Shown in pieces: positions 24,112 to 36,690 of a stretch of 64,000 nucleotides of DNA. A program made the translations under genes and the position numbers. This stretch comes from Reticulitermes lucifugus (taxonomy: Eukaryota > Arthropoda > Insecta > Blattodea > Rhinotermitidae): NCBI GenBank assembly GCA_026260175.1, contig JAKCWW010000016.1, forward strand, positions 52,312 through 116,311. The letters are read 5' to 3'. The notes beneath the pieces were generated by a model that saw only the letters and a list, made by a program, of their open reading frames with translations, had not been told where the DNA came from and ran no database searches. Numbering within the stretch: the stretch's first letter is position 1; every line of letters starts with the position of its first letter.

Positions 24112-24385
24112 TCCATGGCTCAGGCGGTTAGTCGCCGGCCTCTCACCGCGAAGGCCCGAGGTCGATCCCGGGTCAGTCCATGTGGGATTTGTGGTGGACA
24201 AAGTGGCACTGGGACAGGTTTTTCCCCGAGTACTTTGTTTTTCCCTGTCAGTTTCATTCCACCGGTGCTCCATTAGACGGAGAAACGAAAAAACTAATCA
24301 TATTCATCACAGGTTTGCACAATAAGTCTCAAGGCTGCGGTGCATCCGTAATATCTGCTGCGGGGCCCTTCACCACAAAAAAAAA
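24112..24385 (+). mobile_element. tRNA-derived SINE family 2, plus copy
   Basis: A box TGGCTCAGGCGG at 24116-24127 and B box GGTCGATCC at 24160-24168, the pol III promoter of a tRNA-derived SINE. The body runs through GGATTTGTGGTGGACAAAGT and CATATTCATCACAGG to an A-run ending near 24385. AGATCT at 24097-24102 and 24385-24390 may be a short target duplication. ORFs on both strands here follow the SINE and are not genes. Confidence 0.88.
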
Positions 24386-27300
24386 GATCTATCGCACTTG
24401 TATTTGGCAAGTACCCATTTCTACCCTCAGTCAAAACGGACGACTGTTTGCTCTGTGGTTTTTCTTAGTCATGCAGAACGAATGCTGCAATTCGTCTCTT
24501 TACCCACATTTCCAAAAGCCTGATAGAATCATTTTTTCATCTTATTCTACTCTCATGAGACCTGAAGTTGACACACTAGATCAATAACCGCGCTACCAGT
24601 CGTTCGTTGAAATTTGTTTCCCTATAACTTCCATATGTGAGTTTTAATTTAAAATTATGTTGTAGATGCTGGCTGAATATGCTAAGGCAATCGTATATAG
24701 GGATCCTGAAATAGCTATTTGTGTAATGTTAGTGCAACAATCACTGCAAACCAAAATATGTTTTCGTGCTGTCAAATTATAGGCCGAAATTTTCTGATCA
24801 TCTGAGCGGATTTCGTGTATCACGTACAAGAAGAGTGCTGTAGTGATTCATATTTTGAGACTGTTTGTGTACAGTTCTTGCGTAAAGGTTGGTCGTTTTA
24901 ACCCTGTGGCCGAAAAGCAGTGGAAATAGAGGCAACGTAGGCAGAAATACAAGTACTGCATGTTTCGCCGTCATGTGTCATGATGATGATGATAATGACG
25001 ATGATGATGTAATAGTTGTGTCACTTCTGTTCACTACAGTAGTTGAAAAGTTTGGTATCACGGATTAAGCAATTAAGGGTGGCGTGGCCCCGAACGTACG
25101 TAGCTAGTTATCATTGTAATATACTGCAGAGAAGACTCGCGTTTTTCTTGAAATCATTTTTGCATCTTTTGGAAGTAATTGTTTTGTGACATAATTTTTT
25201 CTACATAGTGCATTCGAAGCAATTCGATTTCAAGAAACTTATACTTTTCTACAAACTTCTTTTAGATCGATAGTCTGGGTTGTCGTTTTGATATCTATGT
25301 TTTGTTTTTTTATCTAAATAACTAACATTAAATAGGGTTATTTAGTAGTATGAAATGAAATAAAAAGCTTATTTATAGCGCGCAGGACTAAGTAAAACAC
25401 AGTACTTTTTGAAGCCTAGTTATTATTAAGTCTTACATCAAACATCGCTTATTAACAATATTAACACAAATTTAGCCATTTTTAATATACTTTTAAATGC
25501 CCCTTAGTAGTCTAACTGGGCTTGGGCAAATAATGTCTTACTCTAAGAATGTAATGAAGCAGTCTACAGATATCGTCCTTACCTTTCTGTAATTTACATC
25601 GGCATTGTATAAAGATACTGAATTCATGATCGACTGCTGAAACTGCTCTGAATAGGGAGGCAACATATTTCGCCAACATATCGATATCGATCTATCAAAT
25701 TCTATTGCATCACATTGCAGATCACTATAAAGTTTACACTATTCTGAGAGCCTTAAATATCACGTAGGCTTACTTGCAGGCTAATGACAGAGGTGGTTCT
25801 TGGTTAAGTTAATACGTGCGTCTGCATTTATTACCTCAATCAATTTTTAAGTTCAACAACTTCCAGTTGTTTACGGGGTCTGTAGAAATTGTGTGCATTG
25901 TTAGAATGCATAAAAGATTTGAGTAAAAGGTCTGCAACATGTTACAGAAAATCAAAATTTGTGAGTACCAGTCTTGCGAGTTTTTAAAATAAATCAGAGG
26001 ATCTGAGAAGAGGCGCAAGGTGTCAGGGAGAATGAAATGTCTGAGCAAAAGTGGTGCGAGGTTTTAAAGTAAATCAAAGTATTTGGCCAATTATGGTGTG
26101 AAATGTTTAATTGAATAAAAGGATTTAGGAGAGATGAGATCAGGTCGATACACTATACTAAAAGCTGCAGCGTGGCTAAGTACAGGTAAAAGTATGGTGT
26201 TACTATGTTTAAGCAATGTTTTCGATAAGTATGGCTGCATTTTGGCCTTCTGTGTAACTGTAAATCTCAGTCCCTTAAAACAAATTCAATATGTCCTTAA
26301 CAACGGCCTACCCCATATTCAAAACAGATTCATGCAAGAGGTTTTTGAAATATTGTCATATAATCGAGTTTTGGTGACTAAGGAACGCCGTCGTCGTGTC
26401 GTCGCGTCGTCGCTTTACTTTCGAGTTGAAGACCTTCCTAATAAAACCAACATCTTCGTGCATGGTCCTTCTCGAAAAGCTATTTTCTTTATATTACTCA
26501 AGAATTGTTCTCATTTTATGAAAACAGAAAGTTCATTGCCGTATTTATAAGCTTTTATCACTGGACGTTATACTGAGCCAGATGAATTCCACCCCACTTC
26601 ATCCATTATTTTAGTATTCCGCCATGTACAAGAAGAGTCGCACAAGATGGTTTTGCACACGAGGTGTCCAAGGAATGCCTTCAAGCAGAGTCTTATTTAG
26701 ACCGGCGACTGGAAATTATGGAAAGCAATTTCTGTATTTAAATATGCTTTTGGGCAAGACAGAACTCATATATTGTTTATTTGTTTGTTTATAGATTTCC
26801 TTTTAATACTTTTAAAGTTATGCATGCTCTCAAAATAACTTCCATGACGTATAAATGTTCGTGTGAATCATGTTGCACGGAAAGGCATGTCAGACTGTTT
26901 ATCGTTATAGTGTAACCCGTAACAGTATGTGAGCCAGAAAGGGGTTTCATTAGTTTCCTGTCGTTACCAGAGAATTCCTGCCTAATGTCGCACGTTAATT
27001 ATTTTGCCCCTTGTTTAATTAATAGCAGTAGCTTTGTATGTGTGAGTATCTGTCTGGTAACACAACGCAGTGTCTTCCTTCGCTTGTCATCTGCTAATTA
27101 CAGTAATTAACACACACACTCCCTGACACCGCTAATTAATGTTCCTTCGGGGACTTGGTCGGGTTTCAGTGTCTAAATCTTCTACAATATAACCAGACGT
27201 GCTGAAGGAAAATGTTAAGTCTTTGTTAAATATTGTAATGAGGTGTGGATATTTTAAGGCCACAAAACCGCTCTTGTAATTTGTTAGAAATGTGATTTTT

Positions 27301-28159
27301 TTTAGATTGTAAACAACTCATCGACAGATACAGGCACACGATAGAGGTAATAACCCCATGACAAATGTTCTTACTTTACTGAACATGTGTTAACACTAAT
27401 GCCAGTGCCATTGTAACAACGTTTGATGCGTTACCCTAAATGTATAGGAGGCAGTCATCCCACGCCATGGTAGCCAGCCTTAGAGTTTCCGTGTTTGACT
27501 TCAGTATAGTCTGCCCAACGAATTCCAAGAAAGCACCCCATGTTATATGATAACTGTCGCTTTCTATGACAAGCTTTACAATTAGTCAATTTTTAGGGGC
27601 GTTCGCAAAATTACGGAAAGCGACAGCTCCATCATGTCCGTCCGTCCATATGGAACATCTCGGCTCCCACTGGACGGATTTTCATCAAAATTTGATATTT
27701 GAATACTTTTCTAAACTCTGTCGAGAAAATTCAAGTTTAATTGAAATCTGACAAGAATAAGAGGTCCTTCACATGAAGAACTATGAACATTTATGATAAT
27801 ATCTCGCTTAATTCTTCTTAGAATGGGAAATGTTGCAGACAAAGTTTTAGAGAATATAAAAACACGCATTTTACATTCAATAAAATTTTCACAAAAAATC
27901 GTGCCGTTTATAAGATAATGGGAAAAGTATGGTAGAACCGGACAGATCACAGATGACAATATAATAGGCGCATAATAGGTTTGCGTGCTGGATAATTAAG
28001 GCTACAGACACACTCAGAATGTGTAATATTTATTGCTTTTCCACGGCAAAAATGGTTACGCGAAAGCGCCTCAATATTACATTTATACCTACATTGCCTG
28101 TCTTTCTACTTTACCCAAGCTGTTGAAGAGCTGTTTTAAGTCAAACAAAAAAGAATCCT
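24386..28159. other. Intron sequence with simple and imperfect repeats
   Basis: ATG/GAT-rich run at 24978-25009; imperfect repeats of about 80 bp at 25970-26110 (GCGAG.TTTTAAA.TAAATCA twice); GTC/CGT run at 26387-26412. 27633-27680 has CCGTCCGTCC and GGACGGATTTTCATCAAAAT, wording common in dispersed insect repeats. A 138-codon frame (26134-26550) has no recognisable content. Confidence 0.5.
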
Positions 28160-28225
28160 AATTCCATGCGGCAGAGATCTGCTTGAGAATCTAATAGTCT
28201 TTCAGCTGGTCAAAAATTTTGGCAC
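28160..28225 (-). repeat. Short LINE 3'-end scrap
   Basis: GGCAGAGATCTGCTTGAGAA and TCTAATAGTCTTTCAGCTGG match the start of the LINE 3' UTR at 2376-2415 (GGAGCAGACTCC...GAGAAGCTAATAGTTTTCC). Likely a 3'-only truncated insertion. Confidence 0.5.
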
Positions 28226-31200
28226 CCTTTTTTTATACGTACTTGAAGAATTTTCGAATACATTAGCACCAAAAGATGACAGAGATCAACGGCAGTGTAA
28301 CTAACGCTTCAACTGCAGTTATATTTTCGATCTTTGCCAGGGAAAGGCAGCAGTAAATACTTTTCTGCTGTTCTATCCATACATTGTCTAACATTATTAG
28401 CCTTGAATAGGCGCTTAGAGGACAAAATAGAAACAACTCTAAATTTTGGCTGAGTTCATTACATATAAAAAGAGTATGTCCTTCAAGGGCTGTAATTTAT
28501 AATATTGGATTAGTTGAAGGATTATCTGTGGATTCCGTTGCTGTAGGTGGGATTTGTCAAGTTCTTTCTGTTGAATTTTCAACGGGTGTTAAAATTGTTA
28601 CAATGTATCTTCCCAATTTTATGTAGCCAATAAGAGAATTAGGTCTTGGAATGAAAATAATTATCTGAAAGTGAGGCTAAGTAGTCACAACAAATCCTTT
28701 CGTAGACTTAGAGCTGTGTTGTAACATAATGTAATGCTAGTAGCGTCGACTGTATTCGGAATATCGTACCAATGACAGACTGAATGGCGCAAGTATAGAG
28801 AAAGCACGAGCAATGCTCATCTGACACAATTCTCGCATTAATTCCAAACCAGGTCTGGGAGGCCTGTACACTATCATACGATAAACGTCACGGCCTTCAA
28901 TATTTGTCAACGGCTTTGTACTCTCGGAGTATTAAACCATGTTATTGTAGTAGAATCATTAATCACAATTTACAGTGCAATATTGCGATATATTAGTACA
29001 CGTGATTTAGGCTTCTGTAGGATTATGTGTATAGCAGTTACATGAATAGAGTCTGAGTATTACACTTCTGGGTCTAGAGGTGGTGTCGCTTTGCAAGCCT
29101 TCATAATTTCGCTTCGTATGCTGTGGTTAAGAAGTAATAACCGCAAGGATATACATATTTTCATTGATTTGAAAGCCAATTTTTATATTTCTTTATATAT
29201 TTAGGGATGTAAATTAATAGGTTCTAGAAGAGATTAGGTATTCCGACCTGTTTCTGATTCCTATTAAATGATAAAATATTGAATCGTTATAGCTAATTGG
29301 CTGGATTTGACGGATGGGAGGAATTGGCCTATCGTAATGCATATTAGTTGGTGAAAATTGGTTAAGAGAATTTGCGTATTCTCCGAAGTTTTATAGGCTG
29401 ATATTCTTTCTCTTACTCTAAATTCATTCTTCTGCTCTCGACAAGATAAAGGAAAGTCTCTCTGTCCGAGATGTCAAGCTAATTTCAAATACATATTTCG
29501 GTCGTTTTACAAACAAAATGTTTAACAGGACTCTCAAATTGTATCGTTCATAAATGATTCTCTAATTCCTTTCTTTATGTATTCGAGCGCGCTATTTCAA
29601 GCATTAAAGTATCCAATCTGTATATTTTGATTGTCCATGTATTAATTTCACGTAAGTACACTAAACTAAAACAATAATTTTATCTAGTTGGATTTTAATA
29701 AACATCTGATCTGTAGTCGGGAGTTGCTTGGTTCAGATCTCGATTGGGAAAACGCTATTCTGACGGGAGACTTCCTCACCTGTCCAAACAAGTACAGTGA
29801 TAGCACCTCAATTGTTCCAAGAACACATCCTTATAAATACTTTCTGATTGGTCATTAACCAGTCATCCTATATAAGCAATATAATCTGAGAGACTGACTT
29901 CGTACCAAAAAAAATCACAAATAAAACAAGTAAATCTCTTTAGCTAAGTAAATTTGGCAGTAGTAACTTACATTTCTGCAGTGGTCACATTCATAAGTAC
30001 ATATAAGCATACTAATTATTAAAAATATGCGGAATTACGAGTTGGCATATACTTTAAAATAGGCTTCGACCGCTTCCTGCATGATTACTTCTTTTTCATG
30101 TTCTACTGGTGTCCGTACTTGGTGTTGGATCTGCAGTTATTAAATAACACATGGCACACAATAATAAATAATACTATCATAGGCCTACTAACTTTTTTAA
30201 GTAGTGCCAATGGAAATAAATTATTATAGCTTTGCTATTTGTAGGCAGAGAACTGCGTGAGTGAAGTATTGTAAATTGAAGAACTGCGATTCAGAGTAAT
30301 TTGGTAACATTTCATACAGCTTGTTAATAACAGCATGTCATTTGAGATCTTACTGATTTGGTAGCTCCTCAGATAAACAATTTGTCGTATAGGCCTACAT
30401 ATTCGGGTTGTTACTATATAATGCGTTCCCATGGCTACATGCTTATAGCTCCACTATTTTAATTACTAACTTAATATTTATATCCTTATTTATGGTTCAA
30501 TTAACAAAGCTGTCAGTAGCTTGGATTACATAGTGTTAAATGATAAGATTGTGAGTAAGTAATGGACTTGAAGTGTGTGGAAAATAGCGGACTTGTTTCA
30601 AATTTAGATAATATCCCGATATTTGTTGTAGAGATACTGAAGAAACTCACGAAGAGCCTGTATAAGAATAGCCTATCTCCGAAAGGATATTTCAACACGG
30701 TACCTCCAAAATGTGAACCAGCATATTCGGTGGTATAGTTGAAGGTACAGGATTTAATAATAGGCCTATTACTATATGTCGACTTCCAGTAGCTTGTAAA
30801 GTGGTACCTGAAAGGGACAGTTTTCCAAATTTCATTTAATCTTATTTGCTACTCAGTGCCACTGTTTTCCCTTCGTCCTTCCAAAGTGGAACAGTTTGTA
30901 TGCATATAGGCCTGCTAGCCGAACGGACACGAATTTCTTTGAAGTAGAAATAGAAATAAAAATTGTTATTTGGTTATTAAACTACGCCATCGTCTGGTTA
31001 AAAAACGAAATTAAGACCTTCGAAAACTGGCGTATAAGCTTTAATTGCTGTGTCAGCTTTCACGTTATGATTATCAAGATTTCTCTGTTTTATAGCAGAT
31101 CCTCAGCTGGTCTAAAATGAAAAAGACTGAACACTCTTATAAACAGCTTTAGGCTGTACTTTTTGTCTATCACAATGTATGACTTTATAGTGCATAGCTC

Positions 31201-32290
31201 TTCATAACCCCATAGATGTGCCATATAAGCCAGAGGTAGTAGAGGGCAGATATATAGACTGTGGACATCTGGGCCGGCAGGAATTTTTGCAAACTGGTGA
31301 ACATTACCTATGTGTAAAGTGACGACATTTTTATTTAAAGATGGCAACTACGTAAATCATCCTTAGACTAAAATTGTGGGAACTATAAGAAATTAAATTT
31401 TGTTTTTTAAAATTTTATTGTTTGATTTAATAGAAGATGAAACATAAAAAATATATTATGTCATGTTACCACGGTGGTGCAAGTGCACATCTTGCAGCTC
31501 GCTGCTGGCGCTCCTGGTTGTAGAGAGGATTTTTCTGCCACAGGACAGGGGCCTTTATCTGGTCCTTGTGGACTCGGCAGTGAAACTTCGGGTTCCATAA
31601 GGAAACAGCTGAGGAACAATTAGCCTGTCAAGAATGTTCCTGTTGCTTAATAGTGAGCTGACATGAAGGAAACGTTTTACACAACCTGTTAATACCGTTC
31701 CCGATCTTTGTGTAACATGATTTTGCTAAATCTTTTCCTGTCGGGGAGAACATTCTTCAACCAGTTAGTGTTCAGTGTTGACGAGTCATCGTATTGAACA
31801 GACATGACACATGTAACTATCACAATATCTACGGAGGCACACTGAAAGCAAATGTGAAGTTGTTATTCTTCTGAGAGCACAAAATTAATGATACGTCGTT
31901 GACCCCATGCGCTCGACATAACGCCCCTACTTCAACAGTTAGTTGACGATCACTGCTGTTGACTAACAGCGCTGTCGGAGACTAAAAGTCATGCTGTTTA
32001 TTACAGTGTTTCGCTTGTTCCAAATTGCTTTTGTGTTGCGTGTTCAGTATGTCCATACAGACTTACGTTATCGGCAGATGAAAAAAAAGCTTCTACTGAA
32101 TGAGGTAATATATAAAAGTCAAGAAGTAACTACAGATCACGCATGACATAATTGATCATATAGAGTCATATATAATCTGCCTCCGACGATTCATTTGTCT
32201 TATAAATCGAAACGTTCTGTAATATTTCATACGTGTAAATCTCTGCCTAACGTTGTGAGTACTGGGTCCAAAAATTAGCGGACGTAAATT
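28226..32290. other. AT-rich intron sequence, no gene seen
   Basis: Three exact TAGGCCTA palindromes lie close together at 30180, 30390 and 30761. 31470-31800 is less AT-rich and unassigned. No ORF above 90 codons. Confidence 0.5.
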
Positions 32291-32299
32291 ATTATTTTC

Positions 32300-32559
32300 G
32301 CCGATCACGGTGGGCGCGCGATCTAAGGCGTGGGTCTGCAACCGCTCGCTTGCTGGGATTATGGGTTCGAATCCTGCCGGTGGCACGGATGTCTGTCTCT
32401 AGTGAGTGTTGTGTGTTGTCAGGCAGAGGCCTCTGCGACTGGCCGACCACTCGTCCAGAGGGGTCCTACTGAGTGTCGTGTGTCTAACTGAGTGTGATCT
32501 TGAAACCTCAACAGTGAGAAGGCCTAGGCCGACTAGGGCTGTCAAGTCATGAAAAAAAT
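32300..32559 (+). mobile_element. tRNA-derived SINE family 1, copy a
   Basis: Head GGGCGCGCGATCTAAGGCG, exact B box GGTTCGAATCC at 32364-32374, body ending CTGTCAAGTCATGAAAAAAA. Flanked by 9-bp direct repeats ATTATTTTC at 32291-32299 and 32560-32568. The minus strand encodes AGFEPIIPASERLQTHALDR, a SINE artefact seen in predicted insect proteins, so no gene is called. Confidence 0.92.
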
Positions 32560-32568
32560 ATTATTTTC

Positions 32569-34315
32569 ATTATGTATGCTTATTTATTTCTTATGTAGTG
32601 GGATTTAAGTCAAATAACTACTTCCACTTATAGATTTATGGGGATGTTTTTGGCGTTTTTGTGTCCGTATACTAAACAATTTTGCAGTTATTTTGAATTT
32701 GTAGAGGAAACATGGCCTTTGAGGGAATACATTGCAAATGCTTTAAAAGGAAGTGTTCGGGAAAGTTTTTTTTATATATGGACGATGAAATACATAAGCA
32801 TATTATGATTGTATATAGAAAGGAACTTACTAACACAGGTCGTGTAATAGTCTTAGCATAGCTGATGAATATTAGAAGCGTGCGGTTGAGGGGCAGGAGG
32901 AATTGAAAGAGAATTTTAGTCTGGAAGCCTATTTGAAAGGTGATGAAACTGGAGAAATAGATGGAAGGGTAACACTATAATTGATTTTAGAGAGACATTG
33001 AAATTGTGACGATGGAAAATGTGAGCTAATTGGCTAGGATTTTTTCCTATGATAGACTTCGCTATTACTCATGTTTAAATTTCGGGTTTCGCGGTAATTA
33101 TTAGTTGTCTGTATGCTATAAGTCAAAATGCAACACTGGATAAATGATTGTAAGAACTTTTTATGCAAATATTTAAGACTAAATTTTACTGTGTTAATAC
33201 CGATACAATTGTACATTGAATGCTTTATCAGCCCTGTAGTCTTATTTGAGAATCGGTTTAACACAACTCGTAAGAAGGAGGAGAAAGTAAATTGCGAATA
33301 TTTCTGGAGGATATGGAACACATTTATTTTTAAGTGGTTTGAATAATTTTAATTCTACAGAGAAAGGGCGTCTGTTTGGTTTCTTGTGAATTTCAGATTG
33401 GTGTTATTTTTAAGTAAGCCATAAAACAATAATAAACAATAGAATACTGCTGGTGTTTTATAGCTCAGATACAGCGGTATCCATCTCGTGTAATATTTAA
33501 ACAGACTAACTGAATTTCTCTGACTTTCTCCCTGTGCAAGATATGTCTCAATCAGTAGACGTAGGCTGCCAAATAGCTGCGCATTGAGCGAGATATGGCG
33601 TCTCCACCTTTTAAGAAATTAAAAATGTTTCATATAAAGGAAAAGTTTGCAAGCTGTGAAAAGATCATTATAGCTTAAAATAGGCGCAGTGTATTTTTTC
33701 CGTGAGACTTAATATTATCTAGAAGCCATGCGAGCATTCTACAATTTGGTAAATTTGAAAAAGTGAAGACTTGTTCAACTGTACCAAAACGCAGCGAGTT
33801 GTACACAGCTAAAACACTGGGAAACAATGGAAAATTAGTGATAACTTCTAAGCTAACGTACGTTTAAGCATTTTTTAATAATAATAATATAATAATAATA
33901 ATCGCCAAGAAATTATGTCAAAATTTTCAAATTTTCTTTGGAAACATAGCTTGGTTTATATTTGCTTTTTACGGATCAAAATTTCTCCTGCGGATTGTAT
34001 TTTAAAATAGGGTGCACGTGTTTATAAGAACCATTTATAAAATATAATACATATTCTGCAAATATTTGCAGACCTAAATATATAAACATTTAAGAGGAGA
34101 AGATGTGCTTTTGGGCAGAGTAATTTAAAGCAATTTTACATAATGTCTTTTTTCTGCATGTAGCTATAAATAAGGTAATAAGTCTAACTTTTCAAACCTT
34201 AAAGTGCATTTCAAGTTATGTTTGTAATGGAGTTATATGATACATCGTATGTGGCTGCCGTCTGGAGAGAGAAGTGTTTGATTTAAGGACCCTGTCATTT
34301 GCTACGATATGGGTA
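32569..34315. other. AT-rich intron sequence, no gene seen
   Basis: AAT run at 33878-33900. Nothing else supportable. Confidence 0.55.
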
Positions 34316-34320
34316 GGAAG

Positions 34321-34460
34321 TACTGGTGGAAAGATGCTGACAGAGAAGAGTTAATCCTATCCCAGTGACAATTTGCCCACCAAATATAGCACATGGACTG
34401 GCCTGCAATCGAGCCCAGGTCTCCCAGTGGTCGGCCGGCGACTACTCTCTTGTCATGGTA
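34321..34460 (-). repeat. SINE family 2, truncated copy
   Basis: The plus strand reads TACTGGTGGAAAGATGCTGA, ATCCCAGTGACAATTTGCCC, ACATGGACTGGCCTGCAATC, then CGGCCGGCGACTA, following the SINE copy at 23520-23690. The 3' half is missing. Confidence 0.7.
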
Positions 34461-36042
34461 TGGCCAGGCTAGGTTTGGGAGTACAGTAGTGGTAGTAATA
34501 CGAGTTTGAGCAAACTCCAAGGTTGTTTTCATAATGCCACCCTCAAAATATTTTCAACGAAATTTTGGGTCACAAAGTAAATACAGATGGTCTTTTTCTG
34601 GCCTGTTGACGTAGTCCGCTGTATAAACAAGATTTATGACAGTTATAAATATCTTATTTCAATGTTACATCATCTGCTACTTCCATAAATCGTCACCTTC
34701 AACTTATACACCCTCGGCCCACTTTCGAAAGTTTTGTGTGAGTACGCCACGAAAATCGAGAAGCATGTTTTAACTGTTTGGTTAGTAGGTTAGGACGGAG
34801 GAAAGCTGGCGCTTTAGAATGTCAGGCCGTTGTAAACCGTGCAAACATCACCCTAGAGCTCCGCTATCGACGTGTCAGTGACCGGCAAAAAATACTACCT
34901 TATCTCGATAAAAGCCTGGACTCTGTCTGAAGAACATAGCAATGACTTCATATGAAGCTGTGTGTTAAAGCATCGGTGGATAGCAATGTCTTTACGTGAT
35001 TCAGATTGAAAAGTTTAAATGACAGTTCGGTCTTTGTCTTTGCACGATAACTCAGTACTGCGCTGTACCAAGCTGCTGACAGGCTTGCAACCTGGGATGA
35101 TCATTATCAGCTAACGGAACGCACTAACAGAAGTAAGAAAGGAGGTAGGAAAATAAATATTAATAGTAAGGAAAGGAAGGTAAGGAGAAAGAGTACGAAA
35201 AAATGGAAAGGAACAAGACTGAAAGAAACAAAGAAACTGAGGTGGTTCGGAGGAAAATATAGGGTAAGTTAAAAATATAAATTATCAGAAAAGAAGTAAA
35301 TACGAATAAGGGAATAGAGGAAGTTTGAAAACGTTACTAATTACAGTTTTTTGTAGCTTCGGTTTCAGCTTCACCTGCATATGTTAGTGGACGCTTCCGC
35401 GCAACAGTGAATGTTAATTTGTTGTATAAGTTATACAGCTGTATTAAGCAAAAGCCTTTCACCTGATAATTATTTAATAATATCGCATCTTATTAACACA
35501 ATAGAGTCTCGGCATCGATAATTAATTTGGAACGAGCAAACCGTCACGAGCATCGAAATCCATTTTCAGCACAAAACGCGTCTTTTGTTCCAGAGGTTAT
35601 GAAGCACCAGCAGTTAAATACACAACAACCTTAACAAGTATAAAAAGTATTAAGATTTATTTAAAAAAATAGGGGTACTTTTCGGAAGCATAAATTGCAT
35701 TAAATATTTTAAGGGAAATCTGATTCCATGAAACGTAAAAGCGGTCACACTCTTTCACTGAAAGACAGAGCTTGGCTGAGCTGAAAATGATGTGTGTAAT
35801 AGCAGACGAGCAGTAAGCCGAGTCGCCAGCCACGAGCTCCCATTCCGATTCGTTGGAACTAATCACGAAAAGTAGAAACCACGGTGTATAGTGAATTACC
35901 ACGAAAGGTCGAGAACTCGAACATCAAAATTCACGAAACTCGAGACTAATGTAAAGTGATCAGTCCTTGTAAAGCGAGAACCGTGCCCGCACTGCAGTAC
36001 AGCGGTCGCTTGCAGTAAGTGTCTCTATCAGCATTAATGCAT
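34461..36042. other. Intron sequence, no gene seen
   Basis: Purine-rich stretch (GAAAGGAAGGTAAGGAGAAA type) at 35120-35230. No recognisable ORF. Confidence 0.5.
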
Positions 36043-36560
36043 TTTGGGATTCATTCATTCTGTTGTCTGTATTACAATAGGTACATAGCCACTTCCAAAG
36101 CGAGTTCTCCACAGGCTGCGATCTAGTGCTTCCTCTTTCAATTTCCAGTATTTTCTCTTTACCTGAAGGTCATCCAGTAGCTTCTTACGCCTTCTTCCTC
36201 GTCTTCCCATCATTTCTATCCTACCCTCTAACTTTCCTTCAATCACATGTTTTAGAAGACAGTTTCTACGCAAGATGTGACCAATCCAGTTAACCTTTCT
36301 TCTTTTTATTGTATGTAGGATATTCCTCTCCTCCTTGACTCTGTGTAATACTTTTTCATTTCTCACACGATCGGTCCAACTGATCTCCATTCTTCTCCAA
36401 CGCCACATTTCAAAGCTTTCCAGGTATTTCTGTTCTACTTTCCGAAGTGTCCACTTTTCAACACCATACAAAACTATGCTCCAAATGTAGCACTTTACCA
36501 GTTTATTCTTTAAATTTAAGTCCAGTTTGCTGGTGAAAAGAGTGGGATATGGCACCAAAA
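36043..36560 (-). pseudogene. LINE RT C-terminal fragment, open 167 codons
   Basis: Encodes KCYIWSIVLYGVEKWTLRK, then ISWTDRVRNEKVLHRV, NWIGHILRRNCLLKHVIEG and KLKEEALDRSLWRTRFG. These are C-terminal segments of an insect LINE distinct from the 2.4-kb one (here WTDRVRNEEVL rather than KRDEVTGEW types). The RT catalytic core is absent, so it is 5'-truncated. The 3' end reads GAATGAATGAATC, matching the tail type of the copy at 40690-40890. The frame is still open, suggesting a fairly young insertion. Confidence 0.9.
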
Positions 36561-36639
36561 ATATTAGAGGAAAACTTGAGGTATGTAGAGCGATGGTGTT
36601 AAGTTTTAAGTCTTTTTGGATGTTACAACCTGTCGACTG

Positions 36640-36690
36640 TTAAATAATTACCGATGTTCCGAAGGATCGTAGTGCCTTCATCCTGAACGC
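36640..36690 (-). ncRNA. Possible hammerhead-like relic
   Basis: The minus strand reads CAGGATGAAGGCAC, then GATCCTTCGGAACATCGG. Stem GAAGG/CCTTC is present and GGAAC stands for GAAAC, but CTGA is lost. Weak. Confidence 0.2.

Noticed and set aside
23951-24587. Overlapping ORFs of 97-135 codons
   Set aside because: They are carried by SINE family 2 on both strands.
32300-32374. True tRNA genes at A/B box sites (32.3, 49.8, 63.4 and 24.1 kb)
   Set aside because: The heads do not close into a tRNA cloverleaf, run into SINE bodies with A tails, and have target duplications.
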